A stretch of 64,000 nt of DNA from assembly GCA_937879855.1 (NCBI GenBank), contig CALFMO010000009.1, forward strand, positions 1 through 64,000, in the 5' to 3' direction. Below the pieces are notes generated by a model. It ran no database searches and was not told where the DNA came from. It worked only from the letters and a program-made list of their open reading frames with translations. Below are positions 16,707 through 25,161 of the stretch, piece by piece. Position 1 is the stretch's first letter, and each line of letters opens with the position of its first letter. The position numbers and the translations under genes are program-made. The stretch is from an uncultured Acidobacteriaceae bacterium. GTDB lineage: Bacteria; Acidobacteriota; Terriglobia; Terriglobales; Acidobacteriaceae.

Positions 16707-17057
16707 CTACGCCTTTTCCACGTCGCGCAGGCGGGCGGCTTTGCCTCGTAGCCCGCGCAGGTAGAACAGTCGGGCGCGACGCACCTTGGATGATCGCACG
16801 AGTTCGACCCTGTCGATCACCTTGGAGTGAACTGGGAAGATACGCTCCACGCCCTGACCGAAGCTGATCTTGCGCACGGTGAAGCTGGCTTGTGGTCCGT
16901 TGTCGCGCTTGATGACCACGCCTTCGAAGGCCTGCACGCGTTCCTTGTCGCCTTCCTTGATCTTCACGTGGACACGCACGGTGTCGCCGGGGCGGAATGC
17001 GGGAATGTCAGTGCGTTGGGATTTTGCCAACAATTTTTCGATGATTAAGTTTGACAT
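16707..17057 (-). CDS. rplS: 50S ribosomal protein L19
   Basis: 116 residues, the usual length. The family signature is intact: FRPGDTVRVHVKIKEGDKER, VQAFEGVVIKR, FTVRKISFGQGVERIFPVHS and VRRARLFYLRGLRGKAARL. It sits at the 30S-50S interface. It is the last gene of the rpsP-khpA-rimM-trmD-rplS cluster, 122 bases after trmD with a low-complexity repeat between them. Confidence 0.97.
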   Translation of the reverse strand: MSNLIIEKLLAKSQRTDIPAFRPGDTVRVHVKIKEGDKERVQAFEGVVIKRDNGPQASFTVRKISFGQGVERIFPVHSKVIDRVELVRSSKVRRARLFYLRGLRGKAARLRDVEKA

Positions 17058-17094
17058 GTCATTGTTCCTTCGTTGTTCAATCTCTGAGTCTGAA

Positions 17095-17196
17095 TATCAG
17101 GTCTTAGGTCTTGGGTTTTAGGTACTGGGTTTTTTAGGTACTGGGCGAAACCCAAAACCTCACACCTAACACCTAACACCTAATACCCAACACCCT
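17095..17196. repeat. Low-complexity inverted repeat overlapping the trmD stop
   Basis: The left half repeats TAGGTACTGGGTTTT and the right half repeats CACCTAACACCTAACACC, which is largely its complement. The right end runs into the trmD reading frame: the last residues (GVGY) and the stop are written in repeat sequence. Confidence 0.6.
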
Positions 17197-18007
17197 TGCC
17201 ACTCTTGATGCGCGCCAACAGCCTGCGGTCTTCATCGCTGAGTTCCACCCTCTCGAGCAAATCCGGGCGGTTGCGCAGCGTTTTTTCCAGGGCCTGCTGC
17301 CGGCGCCAGCGGCGGATCTCCTGGTGATCACCATTCAGCAGAACTTCCGGCACAGTCATTCCACGGAAGTCCGCCGGGCGCGTGTAATGCGGGTAATCCA
17401 GCAATCCGCCGGAGCCGCATGTCGAATCCGCCGCACCGATCTCCGTCTGCACATGCGTGGTAAATGATTCCTGCCGCGTCGAAGCTTCGTTGCCCACCGC
17501 GCCTGGCAGCAACCGCATGACTGCTTCAATGATCACGGCTGCAGCCATTTCACCGCCGCTCAGCACGTAATCGCCGATCGACAGTTCGCGGTCAGCAAGA
17601 AAATCGGCGACGCGCTCGTCTACGCCTTCGTAGCGGCCGCAGATCAGAACTATTCGTTCGAGCGCCGCCAACTCCGCCGCAACCGCCTGCGTGAAACACT
17701 GGCCCTGTGCCGAAAGCAAAATCACGGACTGCTTCGCGCGCCGGGCCGCACGGTCTTTGATTCGATCCGACCGTGACGGCACTTGCAACGACTCCATACA
17801 TTCAAAGAGCGGTTCCGGCTTGAGCACCATGCCCTCGCCGCCGCCGAAGGGGCGGTCATCCACGGTGCGGTGCCTGTCGTGCGTGAACTGCCGCAAATCG
17901 TGGACTTCGATTTTCGCCAGGCCCATCTCGCAAGCCCGGCGGGTGATGCCGTGATCCAGCGGTCCGCTGAAAAAGCCGGGAAAAATCGTCAGAATATCGG
18001 CTTTCAT
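17180..18007 (-). CDS. trmD: tRNA (guanine-N1)-methyltransferase
   Basis: 275 residues. Motifs of the trefoil-knot (SPOUT) enzyme are present: DILTIFPGFFSGPL at the N-terminus, DDRPFGGGEGMVLKPEPL, then ICGRYEGVDERV and SIGDYVLSGGE forming the SAM-binding knot, and a C-terminal helix domain. It methylates G37 next to the anticodon in tRNAs reading CUN, CCN and CGG, preventing frameshifts. A roughly 12-residue insertion (SRSDRIKDRAARR) lies between the GGGEG loop and the knot. The final residues overlap a repeat. Confidence 0.96.
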   Translation of the reverse strand: MKADILTIFPGFFSGPLDHGITRRACEMGLAKIEVHDLRQFTHDRHRTVDDRPFGGGEGMVLKPEPLFECMESLQVPSRSDRIKDRAARRAKQSVILLSAQGQCFTQAVAAELAALERIVLICGRYEGVDERVADFLADRELSIGDYVLSGGEMAAAVIIEAVMRLLPGAVGNEASTRQESFTTHVQTEIGAADSTCGSGGLLDYPHYTRPADFRGMTVPEVLLNGDHQEIRRWRRQQALEKTLRNRPDLLERVELSDEDRRLLARIKSGKGVGY

Positions 18008-18060
18008 CTGGACCTGAAACCTTTAACCACTAAGGGCACGAAGGTTCACGAAGGAAACTC

Positions 18061-18660
18061 CTAGTGCTGCTTCTTTCTTTCGCGCTTCGACTGCTGGTGC
18101 TGCTTCTCTTCCGGCGTTAGCGGAGCATTAATTTCCAGCATGCCTTCTGGCAAATTCATGCGCACTTGCCGCTGCCTTACGTCTACGCCTTCCAGATAGG
18201 CTTGCGCGAAGGGTACATCAAACTTTTTGCCGGTTGTGTCTGCAACAATCAACAGCGGCGCTTCGCCAGCTCCAAACTGAACGTCTTCTATGCGACCAAT
18301 CTCACGGGCGTGATCGATGACCGTGCAGCCGATCAGGTCGCTCACGTAGTTCCAGCCTGATTCAAGCTTAGCCCGCTCCGCGCTTGGAACCTGCAGTTCG
18401 GATCCGACCAGCAGTTCGGCATCGGACATCGAATCCACACCACAAAACTTCAGAACCAGCAGGCCCTTGTGCGGCCACAGGTCTTCGATTTCCACTTCGC
18501 GCCGCGAACCTTCCGACTTCGGCAGAGCAAACAACTTCATCCCTGCAGCGAAACGTTCCGGAACATCACTGTGAATCTCGGCCGCGACTTCGCCGCGCCG
18601 CCCTTGCGTCTTCACGATGCGGGCCAGGGTGATGAACTCGCCGTTTGTTTCAGCAGTCAA
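18061..18660 (-). CDS. rimM: 16S rRNA processing protein RimM
   Basis: 199 residues from a TTG at 18660. No ATG precedes the conserved FITLARIVKTQGRRGEV, so the TTG is the best available start although no clear Shine-Dalgarno is visible. The N-terminal RimM barrel is followed by a PRC-like domain (GWNYVSDLIGCTVIDHAREIG). The C-terminus is an unusually basic, Gln-rich tail (EEKQHQQSKRERKKQH). RimM assists 30S head maturation and binds S19. It starts 20 bases after khpA. Confidence 0.92.
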   Translation of the reverse strand: MTAETNGEFITLARIVKTQGRRGEVAAEIHSDVPERFAAGMKLFALPKSEGSRREVEIEDLWPHKGLLVLKFCGVDSMSDAELLVGSELQVPSAERAKLESGWNYVSDLIGCTVIDHAREIGRIEDVQFGAGEAPLLIVADTTGKKFDVPFAQAYLEGVDVRQRQVRMNLPEGMLEINAPLTPEEKQHQQSKRERKKQH

Positions 18661-18680
18661 CGTTCGACGTAGCAGCGCTT

Positions 18681-18923
18681 CTACTCGATGATTTCGAGCG
18701 TGTAGCGCTTGCGCGCGCGATGGCCGGCCGCGTTCAACAGCGCGCGCAGGGCGCGAGCCGTGCGTCCCTGGCGCCCGATCACCTTGCCAACATCGCTTTC
18801 GGCGACTTCCAGTTCGATCACACCGTCGTCGAACTTCTCGACGAAAACTTCGTCGGGCGTGTCAACCAGCGATTTTGCAATCAGCTCAACAAGAGCGCAC
18901 ACATCACCAGAGGGCTCAGTCAT
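18681..18923 (-). CDS. khpA: KH-domain RNA-binding protein
   Basis: 80 residues with a single type II KH domain; the GxxG loop is GRQG in VGKVIGRQGRTARALRALLN. Its position between rpsP and rimM is the standard one for KhpA. In other bacteria it pairs with KhpB/Jag and binds many RNAs; the partner gene is not in this window. Confidence 0.92.
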   Translation of the reverse strand: MTEPSGDVCALVELIAKSLVDTPDEVFVEKFDDGVIELEVAESDVGKVIGRQGRTARALRALLNAAGHRARKRYTLEIIE

Positions 18924-18961
18924 AAATCCTGTAAATCTTGCAGGGCAATTGATGTCAACGC

Positions 18962-19222
18962 TTAAGCAGCGGAACCGGCGGCGGCCGGAGCCGGAGTCTT
19001 GGAGAACAGCTTGTTCACCCGGTCCGACATCTGAGCGCCCTTCGACACCCAGTATTCGACGCGATCGCGCTTCAGTTCGACGCTGGCGGGATTGGTGCGG
19101 GGATTGTAAGTCCCGACCACTTCCACCGGACGGCCGTTGCGGGCGCGCGCCTTCTCAATTACCACGATGCGATAGTACGGTTGTTTGCGCGCACCTCGGC
19201 GCGCCAGACGAATCATTAACAC
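18962..19222 (-). CDS. rpsP: 30S ribosomal protein S16
   Basis: 86 residues. MLMIRLARRGARKQPYYRIV, VVEIGTYNP-type core (VEVVGTYNPRT) and RVEYWVSKGAQMSDRV are the family hallmarks. A short Ala/Pro-rich tail follows. First gene of the cluster, with a promoter 54-82 bases upstream. Confidence 0.97.
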   Translation of the reverse strand: MLMIRLARRGARKQPYYRIVVIEKARARNGRPVEVVGTYNPRTNPASVELKRDRVEYWVSKGAQMSDRVNKLFSKTPAPAAAGSAA

Positions 19223-19275
19223 GGGTCTTATATCCTTGTTTCCGGAAGAGTCCGGTGAGATCGAGGCAAACTCTT

Positions 19276-19304
19276 ATTATGCCGGAGGTTAGATGGAATG
19301 GCAA
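19276..19304 (-). promoter_or_regulatory. Promoter of the rpsP operon
   Basis: On the minus strand TTGCCA, 17 bases, then CATAAT. It gives a leader of about 45 bases before the rpsP ATG. Confidence 0.65.
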
Positions 19305-19336
19305 GGGGATGCAAGCAGCGCCCAGCTCATTCGTGA

Positions 19337-19648
19337 CTAGAGATCGCGCCGTTTGAACGCTCGTCGAGAGCCATGACGGATGTGAAGTATCTCTACTCGC
19401 TTCTTTCTCTCAAGCACGCGGTAGATCACGCGATAGACATGAGGCTTCTGCCCATAGAGAAGGTGGCGGAGGCGCTTATGCTCAGGCGTAACCGGGCATC
19501 TGTTGGGATGGTTCTCCAGAGTCAAGATGGCCTGCTTTAGGCGTTGGTACCATCGGAGAGCGGCACCTGATTCCGCCGCATGGATATCTTCGTACAGTAA
19601 GACTAGGTCGCGGCCGGCGCGCGCCGTAAGGTTAACGAGATAGGCCAT
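19337..19648 (-). CDS. ParE/RelE-family toxin
   Basis: 103 residues from the ATG at 19648 (MAYLVNLTARAGRDLVLLYE). The fold pattern is typical of ParE/RelE: an N-terminal helix hairpin, ALRWYQRLKQAILTLENHP, then strands RLRHLLYGQKPHVYRVIYRV and VEILHIRHGSRRAF. The conserved C-terminal HIRHGSR is the usual R/H-rich end. It overlaps the antitoxin gene by 17 bases, so the two are translationally coupled. Target (gyrase or ribosome-bound mRNA) cannot be told. Confidence 0.85.
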   Translation of the reverse strand: MAYLVNLTARAGRDLVLLYEDIHAAESGAALRWYQRLKQAILTLENHPNRCPVTPEHKRLRHLLYGQKPHVYRVIYRVLERKKRVEILHIRHGSRRAFKRRDL

Positions 19649-19922
19649 ACTTCGCTTCGAATTCCGCAAAGAACTCGCGCACGGGATGCGTGCGGCCCTT
19701 TCGGGCATCTTCCAGTCCCTGACGGATGCCTTCGCGTACATCGGCGGCCGCGGCAATATCCAGCAGTCTTTGATACGCTTCTGCGTCCTGGACGACGGCG
19801 GCGGCCTTCCCTTTTACCGTGAGCACGACAGGCCGCTGACTTTTCTTCAACTTCTTCATAAAGTCGCCGGAGCGGCGGCGGAAAGTCGTAAGCGACTGGA
19901 TATCTTCGGTGAGGTCGAGCAT
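19632..19922 (-). CDS. Phd/YefM-family antitoxin
   Basis: 96 residues: DIQSLTTFRRRSGDFMKKLK then SQRPVVLTVKGKAAAVVQDA followed by EAYQRLLD, the standard Phd/YefM DNA-binding and dimer segment. A C-terminal tail (REGIRQGLEDARKGRTHPVR) is expected to wrap the toxin. It is first in the pair and likely represses its own promoter. Confidence 0.88.
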   Translation of the reverse strand: MLDLTEDIQSLTTFRRRSGDFMKKLKKSQRPVVLTVKGKAAAVVQDAEAYQRLLDIAAAADVREGIRQGLEDARKGRTHPVREFFAEFEAKYGLSR

Positions 19923-19982
19923 GAGGCTCCTTCTGGCACCTTTTTAGGTGCTTGTAGAATACATCAAATCTATTGGTAACAC

Positions 19983-20082
19983 TCGCAGAATCCCCACCCT
20001 TGCGCACAAAGCGCGCAAAGATGGGGACCCGCACAGTCGAGCTTCGCTCGACTGGACAGCCGAGGCGGCTGTCCCCACATAA
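19983..20082. repeat. Composite repeat (family C and D hairpins)
   Basis: CCCCACCCTTGCGC..GCGCGCAAAGATGGGG (family C), then TCGAGCTTCGCTCGA, then GGACAGCCGAGGCGGCTGTCC (family D). The three hairpins touch each other. It lies between the divergent-looking toxin pair and the hydrolase terminus and could stop transcription of the hydrolase neighbourhood. Confidence 0.6.
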
Positions 20083-20083
20083 A

Positions 20084-20965
20084 TCAGGCTACGGCTTTTC
20101 TTGGCGGGGTCGACGCCTGGCCTTTGGCGGCCGGCTTCGCAAGGAAGCTGGTCAAGGCACTGTTGACTTCGTCGGCGTGCGTCCAGGCGATGTTGTGCGG
20201 GCCGTCTTTGATGACCACGAGTTCGGCTCCGCTGATCAGTTTGGCGGTGCGCTGCCCGGCTGCAGCGAATGGAACGATGCGATCCGCGTCACCATGAATG
20301 ACGAGCGTGGGTACGTCGATCTTGGCGACATCTTTGCGGAAGTCTTCGTGCCAGGTGGGAACGCAGGCCAGGCTGGCGGTGGCTGAAGCTCCGGCAGCCA
20401 CGTTCCAACTTGCCTGCACTGCCTGCTCGCTGACGCGCTTACCGAGATTGACGTCAGTGTTGTAGAAGTTTTTGAAGAAGTCGGTGAAGAAGGCGTAGCG
20501 ATCGGCCGCCACAGCCTTCGCAATGCCTTCGAACACGCTGTCATCAACGCCTTCGGGATTGTCGTCGGTCTTCAGCAGGTAGGGCGGAACGCCCCCGATG
20601 ATGACCGCCCTGCTCACTTCCTTCGATCCGAATCTTCCGATGTACCGGGCTACTTCGCCGCCGCCCATGGAAAAGCCGACCAGGGCGAAATCGCGCAGCT
20701 TCAAATGCGTCACGAGTTTGTGCAGATCTTCGGCGAACGTGTCGTAGTTATAGCCCGCCGTGGGCTGGCTGGACTGTCCGAAGCCGCGGCGGTCATAGGC
20801 GATGACCCTGTGTCCGGCGGCCAGCAGCACCGGAACCTGCTTTTCCCAGGATGAGCTGCTGAGGGGATATCCATGGATCAGGACGACGGGTTTCCCTGAA
20901 CCATGGTCCTCGTAGTAGAGACTGATCGCGGCGGAATTTTCTTTTCCCACATCAATGTACGGCAT
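20084..20965 (-). CDS. Alpha/beta hydrolase, cofactor-free haloperoxidase/esterase type
   Basis: 293 residues. The alpha/beta-hydrolase core starts KPVVLIHGYPLSSSSWEKQ (HG oxyanion motif). The nucleophile is S99 in VGFSMGGGEVARYIGRFG, the acid is the D in HGDADRIVP, and the base is the H in DGPHNIAWTHADEVN. The GFSMGGGE/RYIGR pattern is the hallmark of the non-haem chloroperoxidase and arylesterase subfamily. Cytoplasmic, no signal peptide. The C-terminal PAAKGQASTPPRKAVA tail is extra. Physiological substrate unknown. Confidence 0.88.
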   Translation of the reverse strand: MPYIDVGKENSAAISLYYEDHGSGKPVVLIHGYPLSSSSWEKQVPVLLAAGHRVIAYDRRGFGQSSQPTAGYNYDTFAEDLHKLVTHLKLRDFALVGFSMGGGEVARYIGRFGSKEVSRAVIIGGVPPYLLKTDDNPEGVDDSVFEGIAKAVAADRYAFFTDFFKNFYNTDVNLGKRVSEQAVQASWNVAAGASATASLACVPTWHEDFRKDVAKIDVPTLVIHGDADRIVPFAAAGQRTAKLISGAELVVIKDGPHNIAWTHADEVNSALTSFLAKPAAKGQASTPPRKAVA

Positions 20966-21241
20966 AGATCCTCCTAAAATTAAGTTTTGGATTTTCGAAA
21001 AGATGAAAGTTGGTGGAGTGTTGACGGTGAGCTATTGGAATAGATTGTAGACCGGTCGCGAAAGTTTCATATGGAAGATTTTTAGACGGAAGGGCGGACA
21101 ATGTGCAGCGGGCTCTCGTGCCGCTTGCGGCGACGCCGAAAACCTCGCGGGCAAGAGTGCGCGCGCCACACAATCGAAAGCGGGCGGGTTTTAAATAAGC
21201 CAGCCATTTGATAAATTCAATACCACTTTCGGAGGTGCACC

Positions 21242-21960
21242 CTGCCTACCGTGAACCGCCCCGCCACTTTGGCAGCCGTCTTTGCGGCCGCGACCAAGAA
21301 GATCGACGACATTCCCACAGTCCTGCTTCCGGCGGATACCACGCTGTTCCGATCCTTCAATCCCGAAAGTCCCCATACGCGGCTTCCCAAGCCAACTGCT
21401 GGGAACCATGTGTCGAAACTGCAGGCGAATAAACTTCTCTTTCCGGGCGATGGTGTGCTGGAACTCAAGAACCGTTTTAGCGGGCCGTCTTACAACAGCG
21501 GGATTCCCGCTGCGGCGGGCTTGTATTGCGTGCTGCAGCAGCAGGCCATGGTGAATGAGGCGATGCATTACATCCGTAAAGTTGGAGTGTGGGCGCTGAC
21601 GGGGAGGTGCGTGATAAAGATCCGCCTGATGGGATCGATGCTCGTCGCCGATCTCTCACCGCACAACCCGCGGTCCGCCGATTTCTTCGGGAGTTGGGAA
21701 AGAACATTTGGGAGCAGATGGTCGATCCCAAGGATTGCTCGGTGGCGCGCGGGATAGGATTAGCCATCGCGAAACACCGTGCGCTTCGCGGCCTTTCGGT
21801 GCAGACGGTTCGAGAATCCGAACGCTCGGCGGAAGAACGCGGAGATAATCTCGTATTTTTCGCTGCTCCGGGCCAGGCGATTTCCAGCGTCTACATCGAA
21901 GAAGCCTATTACTTTGGAAAACGGTACGACCCGGAGATCTTCCCGGTCGCATTCCCGTAG
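21242..21960 (+). pseudogene. RES-domain-like gene broken by a frameshift
   Basis: Two overlapping frames together read as one protein. The first, from a CTG at 21242 or GTG at 21251, gives TTLFRSFNPESPHTRLPKPT, FSGPSYNSGIPAAAGLYCVL, VNEAMHYIRK and VADLSPHNPRSADFF. The second frame continues RELGKNIWEQMVDPKDCSVA, GIGLAIAKHRALRGLSVQTV and ends YYFGKRYDPEIFPVAFP. The switch needs a -1 step near 21688, consistent with one lost base. The R...LYCVL..NE..HY pattern resembles RES-domain toxins (NAD-consuming), but I am not sure of the family. GGAGG lies 6 bases before the CTG. Sequencing error or true inactivation cannot be separated. Confidence 0.45.
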
Positions 21961-22053
21961 GGGCCGAACCACCAAAAAGTCGACTGCAAGCTCGCTTTGA
22001 TGCGGCGCGCGCGCGTCTCTCTCCTGCTAGACTCAAGCGTTTGGAGGTGGGAT

Positions 22054-23235
22054 TTGCCGGCTGTCTATATTCTTTCGGCGGTGCGGACGCCGATCGGGAA
22101 GTTTGGCGGAGCATTGGCGTCGTTGACGGCGGCGGACATGGGCGTGGTCGCCGCGACGGCTGCAATGGAGCGCGCGGGAGTCGAGCCTGCGCAAGTGGAG
22201 GAAACCATCTTCGGCAACGCGCGGCAGGCCGGGGGCGGGCCGAATGTGGCGCGACACATTTCGGTGCGTAGTGGGGTTCCGCAGGAGGTGCCCGCGTTTA
22301 CGGTGAACAAGGCTTGCGCGTCGGGCATGAAGTCGATTGCCCTCGCGTATCAGGCGATTCTTTTGGGTGATGCGAACTGCATTCTGGCGGGCGGAACCGA
22401 GTCGATGTCACGGGTTCCTTATTATCTCGATAAGGCGCGTTGGGGATACCGGCTGGGCAACCAGGAACTGGTGGACGGAATGTATCGCGACGGATTTTTT
22501 TGCCCGCTGGCGAAGATGGTGATGGGGGAGACTGCCGAAGTGCTGGTGGAGCAATACAAGACTACGCGCGAGGAGCAGGATGAATTTGCCTTGTTGTCGC
22601 AGACGCGGGCGGCGCGAGCCATTGCAGCGGGACGGTTTGACAGCGAAATTGTTCCGGTGACGATTGAGGGCAAGAAGGGCGCGACGACGTTCGGACGCGA
22701 CGAACACCCATTCGCCGACGCGAGTATGGAAAAGCTGGGGAAACTTCCGCCGGTATTTTCTCAGATGGGGACGATTACGGCGGGGAATTCTTCAGGCATC
22801 ACGGACGGGGCAGCGGCGGTGATTGTGGCCGGCGAACATTTTGTGAAGCAGAATAATTTGAAACCGCTCGCGCGGATCGCGGCAGTCACTTCCGCGGGAG
22901 TGGATCCGCGAATGATGGGGATTGGGCCCGTCCCAGCGTTGCGAAAACTGGAAGACAAATATCATCTGCGGACCCACGATTTCGGGTTGATTGAATTGAA
23001 CGAAGCCTTTGCAGCGCAGGTGCTGGCTTGCGACCGGGCATTGAATATGAATCGCGAGCGGCTCAATGTGAATGGTGGGGCGATCGCGCTGGGGCATCCG
23101 ATTGGGTGTACCGGGACGCGCATCACCGTAACGCTGCTGCACGAAATGCTGAAACGCAATACCAAGCGCGGGGTGGCTACGCTCTGCGTGAGTGGGGGCA
23201 TGGGGATGGCTCTCGCGCTGGAAAACGCTGTGTGA
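22054..23235 (+). CDS. Acetyl-CoA C-acetyltransferase (thiolase)
   Basis: 393 residues, the usual thiolase length, from a TTG at 22054 preceded by GGAGGTGG with 3-4 bases of spacing. Active residues are visible: nucleophile C88 in VNKACASGMKSIALAY, H in GGAIALGHPIGCTG, and C in TLCVSGGMGMALALE. GNSSGITDGAAAVI and ELNEAFAAQVL are further signatures. It condenses or cleaves acyl-CoA/acetyl-CoA; direction (beta-oxidation versus acetoacetyl-CoA synthesis) cannot be told because no pathway partner is adjacent. Confidence 0.92.
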   Translation: MPAVYILSAVRTPIGKFGGALASLTAADMGVVAATAAMERAGVEPAQVEETIFGNARQAGGGPNVARHISVRSGVPQEVPAFTVNKACASGMKSIALAYQAILLGDANCILAGGTESMSRVPYYLDKARWGYRLGNQELVDGMYRDGFFCPLAKMVMGETAEVLVEQYKTTREEQDEFALLSQTRAARAIAAGRFDSEIVPVTIEGKKGATTFGRDEHPFADASMEKLGKLPPVFSQMGTITAGNSSGITDGAAAVIVAGEHFVKQNNLKPLARIAAVTSAGVDPRMMGIGPVPALRKLEDKYHLRTHDFGLIELNEAFAAQVLACDRALNMNRERLNVNGGAIALGHPIGCTGTRITVTLLHEMLKRNTKRGVATLCVSGGMGMALALENAV

Positions 23236-23280
23236 CCTTTAAGAAGCTCTTAACCGCCGAGTTCGCAGAGGATTCGCAGA
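23236..23280. repeat. Diverged cacagag-type repeat fragment (family E)
   Basis: Right after the thiolase stop, TTAACCGCCGAGTTCGCAGA, then GGATTCGCAGAGAGCGTGGAG, resembles one arm of the element at 9128-9241. The rest of the 298-base spacer to the next gene shows nothing. Confidence 0.4.
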
Positions 23281-23533
23281 GAGCGTGGAGAAAATCATCC
23301 CTTCAAGTCCCAGCTCGCATCGCGGTTTAGTCCATTCCGTTCAAATCCCCGGTTGATCGCCACTTTTCGTAACCAGCCTAAAGCCCTCCGAATGCATCTA
23401 TGTGCAGGCTCATTCTCGATTGTGAGGGCTTCCGGCGCCCCAGCAACCACGACGAACCGAGCCGATGGGTTCGGCAGTAGCTTCCCGAGCTGTGAACATG
23501 TTCCGTAGCGGAGTCTTGGCGAGGCAGGCTCGT

Positions 23534-25006
23534 ATGGGCAGTTTTTCGCGGCACGATTTGAGAAAAAATATTGCGCAGACTCGGCTGCGGTATGCCTTTG
23601 TCGAGTGTGCGATTCTTTTTTCGATGACTGCGTGCGGAGGCGGAGGCGGCGCCAGTTCCAACTCGTCCGCTCCGGTATCGCCGTCCATAACCTCAGTCGC
23701 GGTGACTTGCGTGCCTGCAGCGATTGTGGCACAGGCAACCTCGCAATGCACGGCAACGGTCCAGGGCACGGGAAGCTTCAGTTCCGCGGTCACGTGGTCT
23801 GCCGGCGCGGGCGGGATCAATGCAAACGGGGCTTTCACTGCCCCAGCTGTGGCAGGTACCGTGACCGTGAAGGCGACTAGCACACAGGACACAACGAAAT
23901 CAGGAACCGCGTCGGTGACCGTGCAGTCAACTCCGCCGCAGCCCACGATCACCTCTGTTGGCGTCATTTGCAATCCATCCACGATCGGCGTAAATGCGAC
24001 CTCGCAGTGCGCGGCGACCGTGCAAGGGACCGGAGCGTACAGTTCCGCGATTACCTGGTCAGCGAGCGGAGGGACCATCAACGCGTCCGGGCTTTACACC
24101 GCCCCTGGCTCGCCAGGCAGCGAGACCGTGACCGCGACCAGCGTCGAAGACACCTCAAAGTCGGGTACGGCAACCGTGACGGCCCAGTTACAGACGCCGC
24201 CGAGCAAGCACGTCGTCATCGTGATGGAAGAAAACCAGAGCTATGCAACCGTGGTCGGCGACACCACCAATTGGCCAAATCTCAACAACCTGATCAGCAA
24301 GGGATCTCTGGCGACGAACTATTACGCGAACTCTCACCCGTCGATCGGCAATTACTTCATGTTGACTACAGGACAATTGCTGACAACCGATGACAGTTCG
24401 ACCACCGTGTGGGATGTCGACAATCTGGCTCGGCGAATGCTGGCTTCCGGCGTCTCGTTCAAGGTTTATGCGGAGGGCATTACTCAGGGCTACCTGGGAG
24501 GAGATACGGGGTTGTACGTGATTCGGCACAATCCATTTGCCATGCTGTCCGATGTTGCGGACAACCAGCAGGTAGCCAATGAATGCATCTGGCCGTTTAC
24601 GCAGTTCGCCGCGGACTTGTCTAGCGGTGCGCTGCCGGAATTCTCTTTTATCGTTCCGAATATCGATGACGATGCACACAGTGGAACGCCGCTTCAGGCG
24701 GATACCTGGTTGCACACGAACGTGGTGACGCCCTTGTCGAACTCCTCGGCGTTCGCGTCCGGAGGCGATGGCGTTCTGATCGTTGCCTTCGACGAGGCGG
24801 TGGACACCGACACCACGAACGGGGGCGGTCACGTTGCTTCCGTTCTTTGGGGACCGAACGTAAGCGTCGGCTATAAACAAACCTCCAGTACGGTATATCA
24901 ACATCAGAGCATGCTGCGCACAGTGATGGATGCGTTTCAGTTAGCGAATCCCCCGGGGGCGGCGGCGACCGCGCCCTCGATGGCAGAGTTCTTCGTCCAG
25001 AAGTAA
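23534..25006 (+). CDS. Lipoprotein with tandem Ig-like repeats and a phosphoesterase domain
   Basis: 490 residues from the ATG at 23534 (an ATG at 23465 would extend it). A signal segment (FVECAILFSMTAC) ends in a lipobox cysteine followed by GGGGG. Two tandem repeats of about 84 residues follow, sharing the pattern ITSV-V-C-P--I---ATSQC-ATVQGTG--SSA-TWSA and the ending KSGTA-VT. The C-terminal domain starts HVVIVMEENQSYATVVGD and continues NYYANSHPSIGNYFML, FIVPNIDDDAHSG and VAFDEAVDTDTTNGGGHV. This is the phosphoesterase family that includes phospholipase C and acid phosphatases. Probably anchored to the outer membrane; substrate unknown. Confidence 0.8.
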   Translation: MGSFSRHDLRKNIAQTRLRYAFVECAILFSMTACGGGGGASSNSSAPVSPSITSVAVTCVPAAIVAQATSQCTATVQGTGSFSSAVTWSAGAGGINANGAFTAPAVAGTVTVKATSTQDTTKSGTASVTVQSTPPQPTITSVGVICNPSTIGVNATSQCAATVQGTGAYSSAITWSASGGTINASGLYTAPGSPGSETVTATSVEDTSKSGTATVTAQLQTPPSKHVVIVMEENQSYATVVGDTTNWPNLNNLISKGSLATNYYANSHPSIGNYFMLTTGQLLTTDDSSTTVWDVDNLARRMLASGVSFKVYAEGITQGYLGGDTGLYVIRHNPFAMLSDVADNQQVANECIWPFTQFAADLSSGALPEFSFIVPNIDDDAHSGTPLQADTWLHTNVVTPLSNSSAFASGGDGVLIVAFDEAVDTDTTNGGGHVASVLWGPNVSVGYKQTSSTVYQHQSMLRTVMDAFQLANPPGAAATAPSMAEFFVQK

Positions 25007-25161
25007 GCTCATCCTTCCGCCGACCCTATATAACCGCGACTGATTTTTTTTAATGCGCGGTTCTAGACGCCGGTCACTTCTGGTATGCTTTTCGGGTTTT
25101 TCAACTTGGGGCACGATCGCGTCGCGAAACGCTGCCGCGAGCGATCGATAAGGAGGCTATT

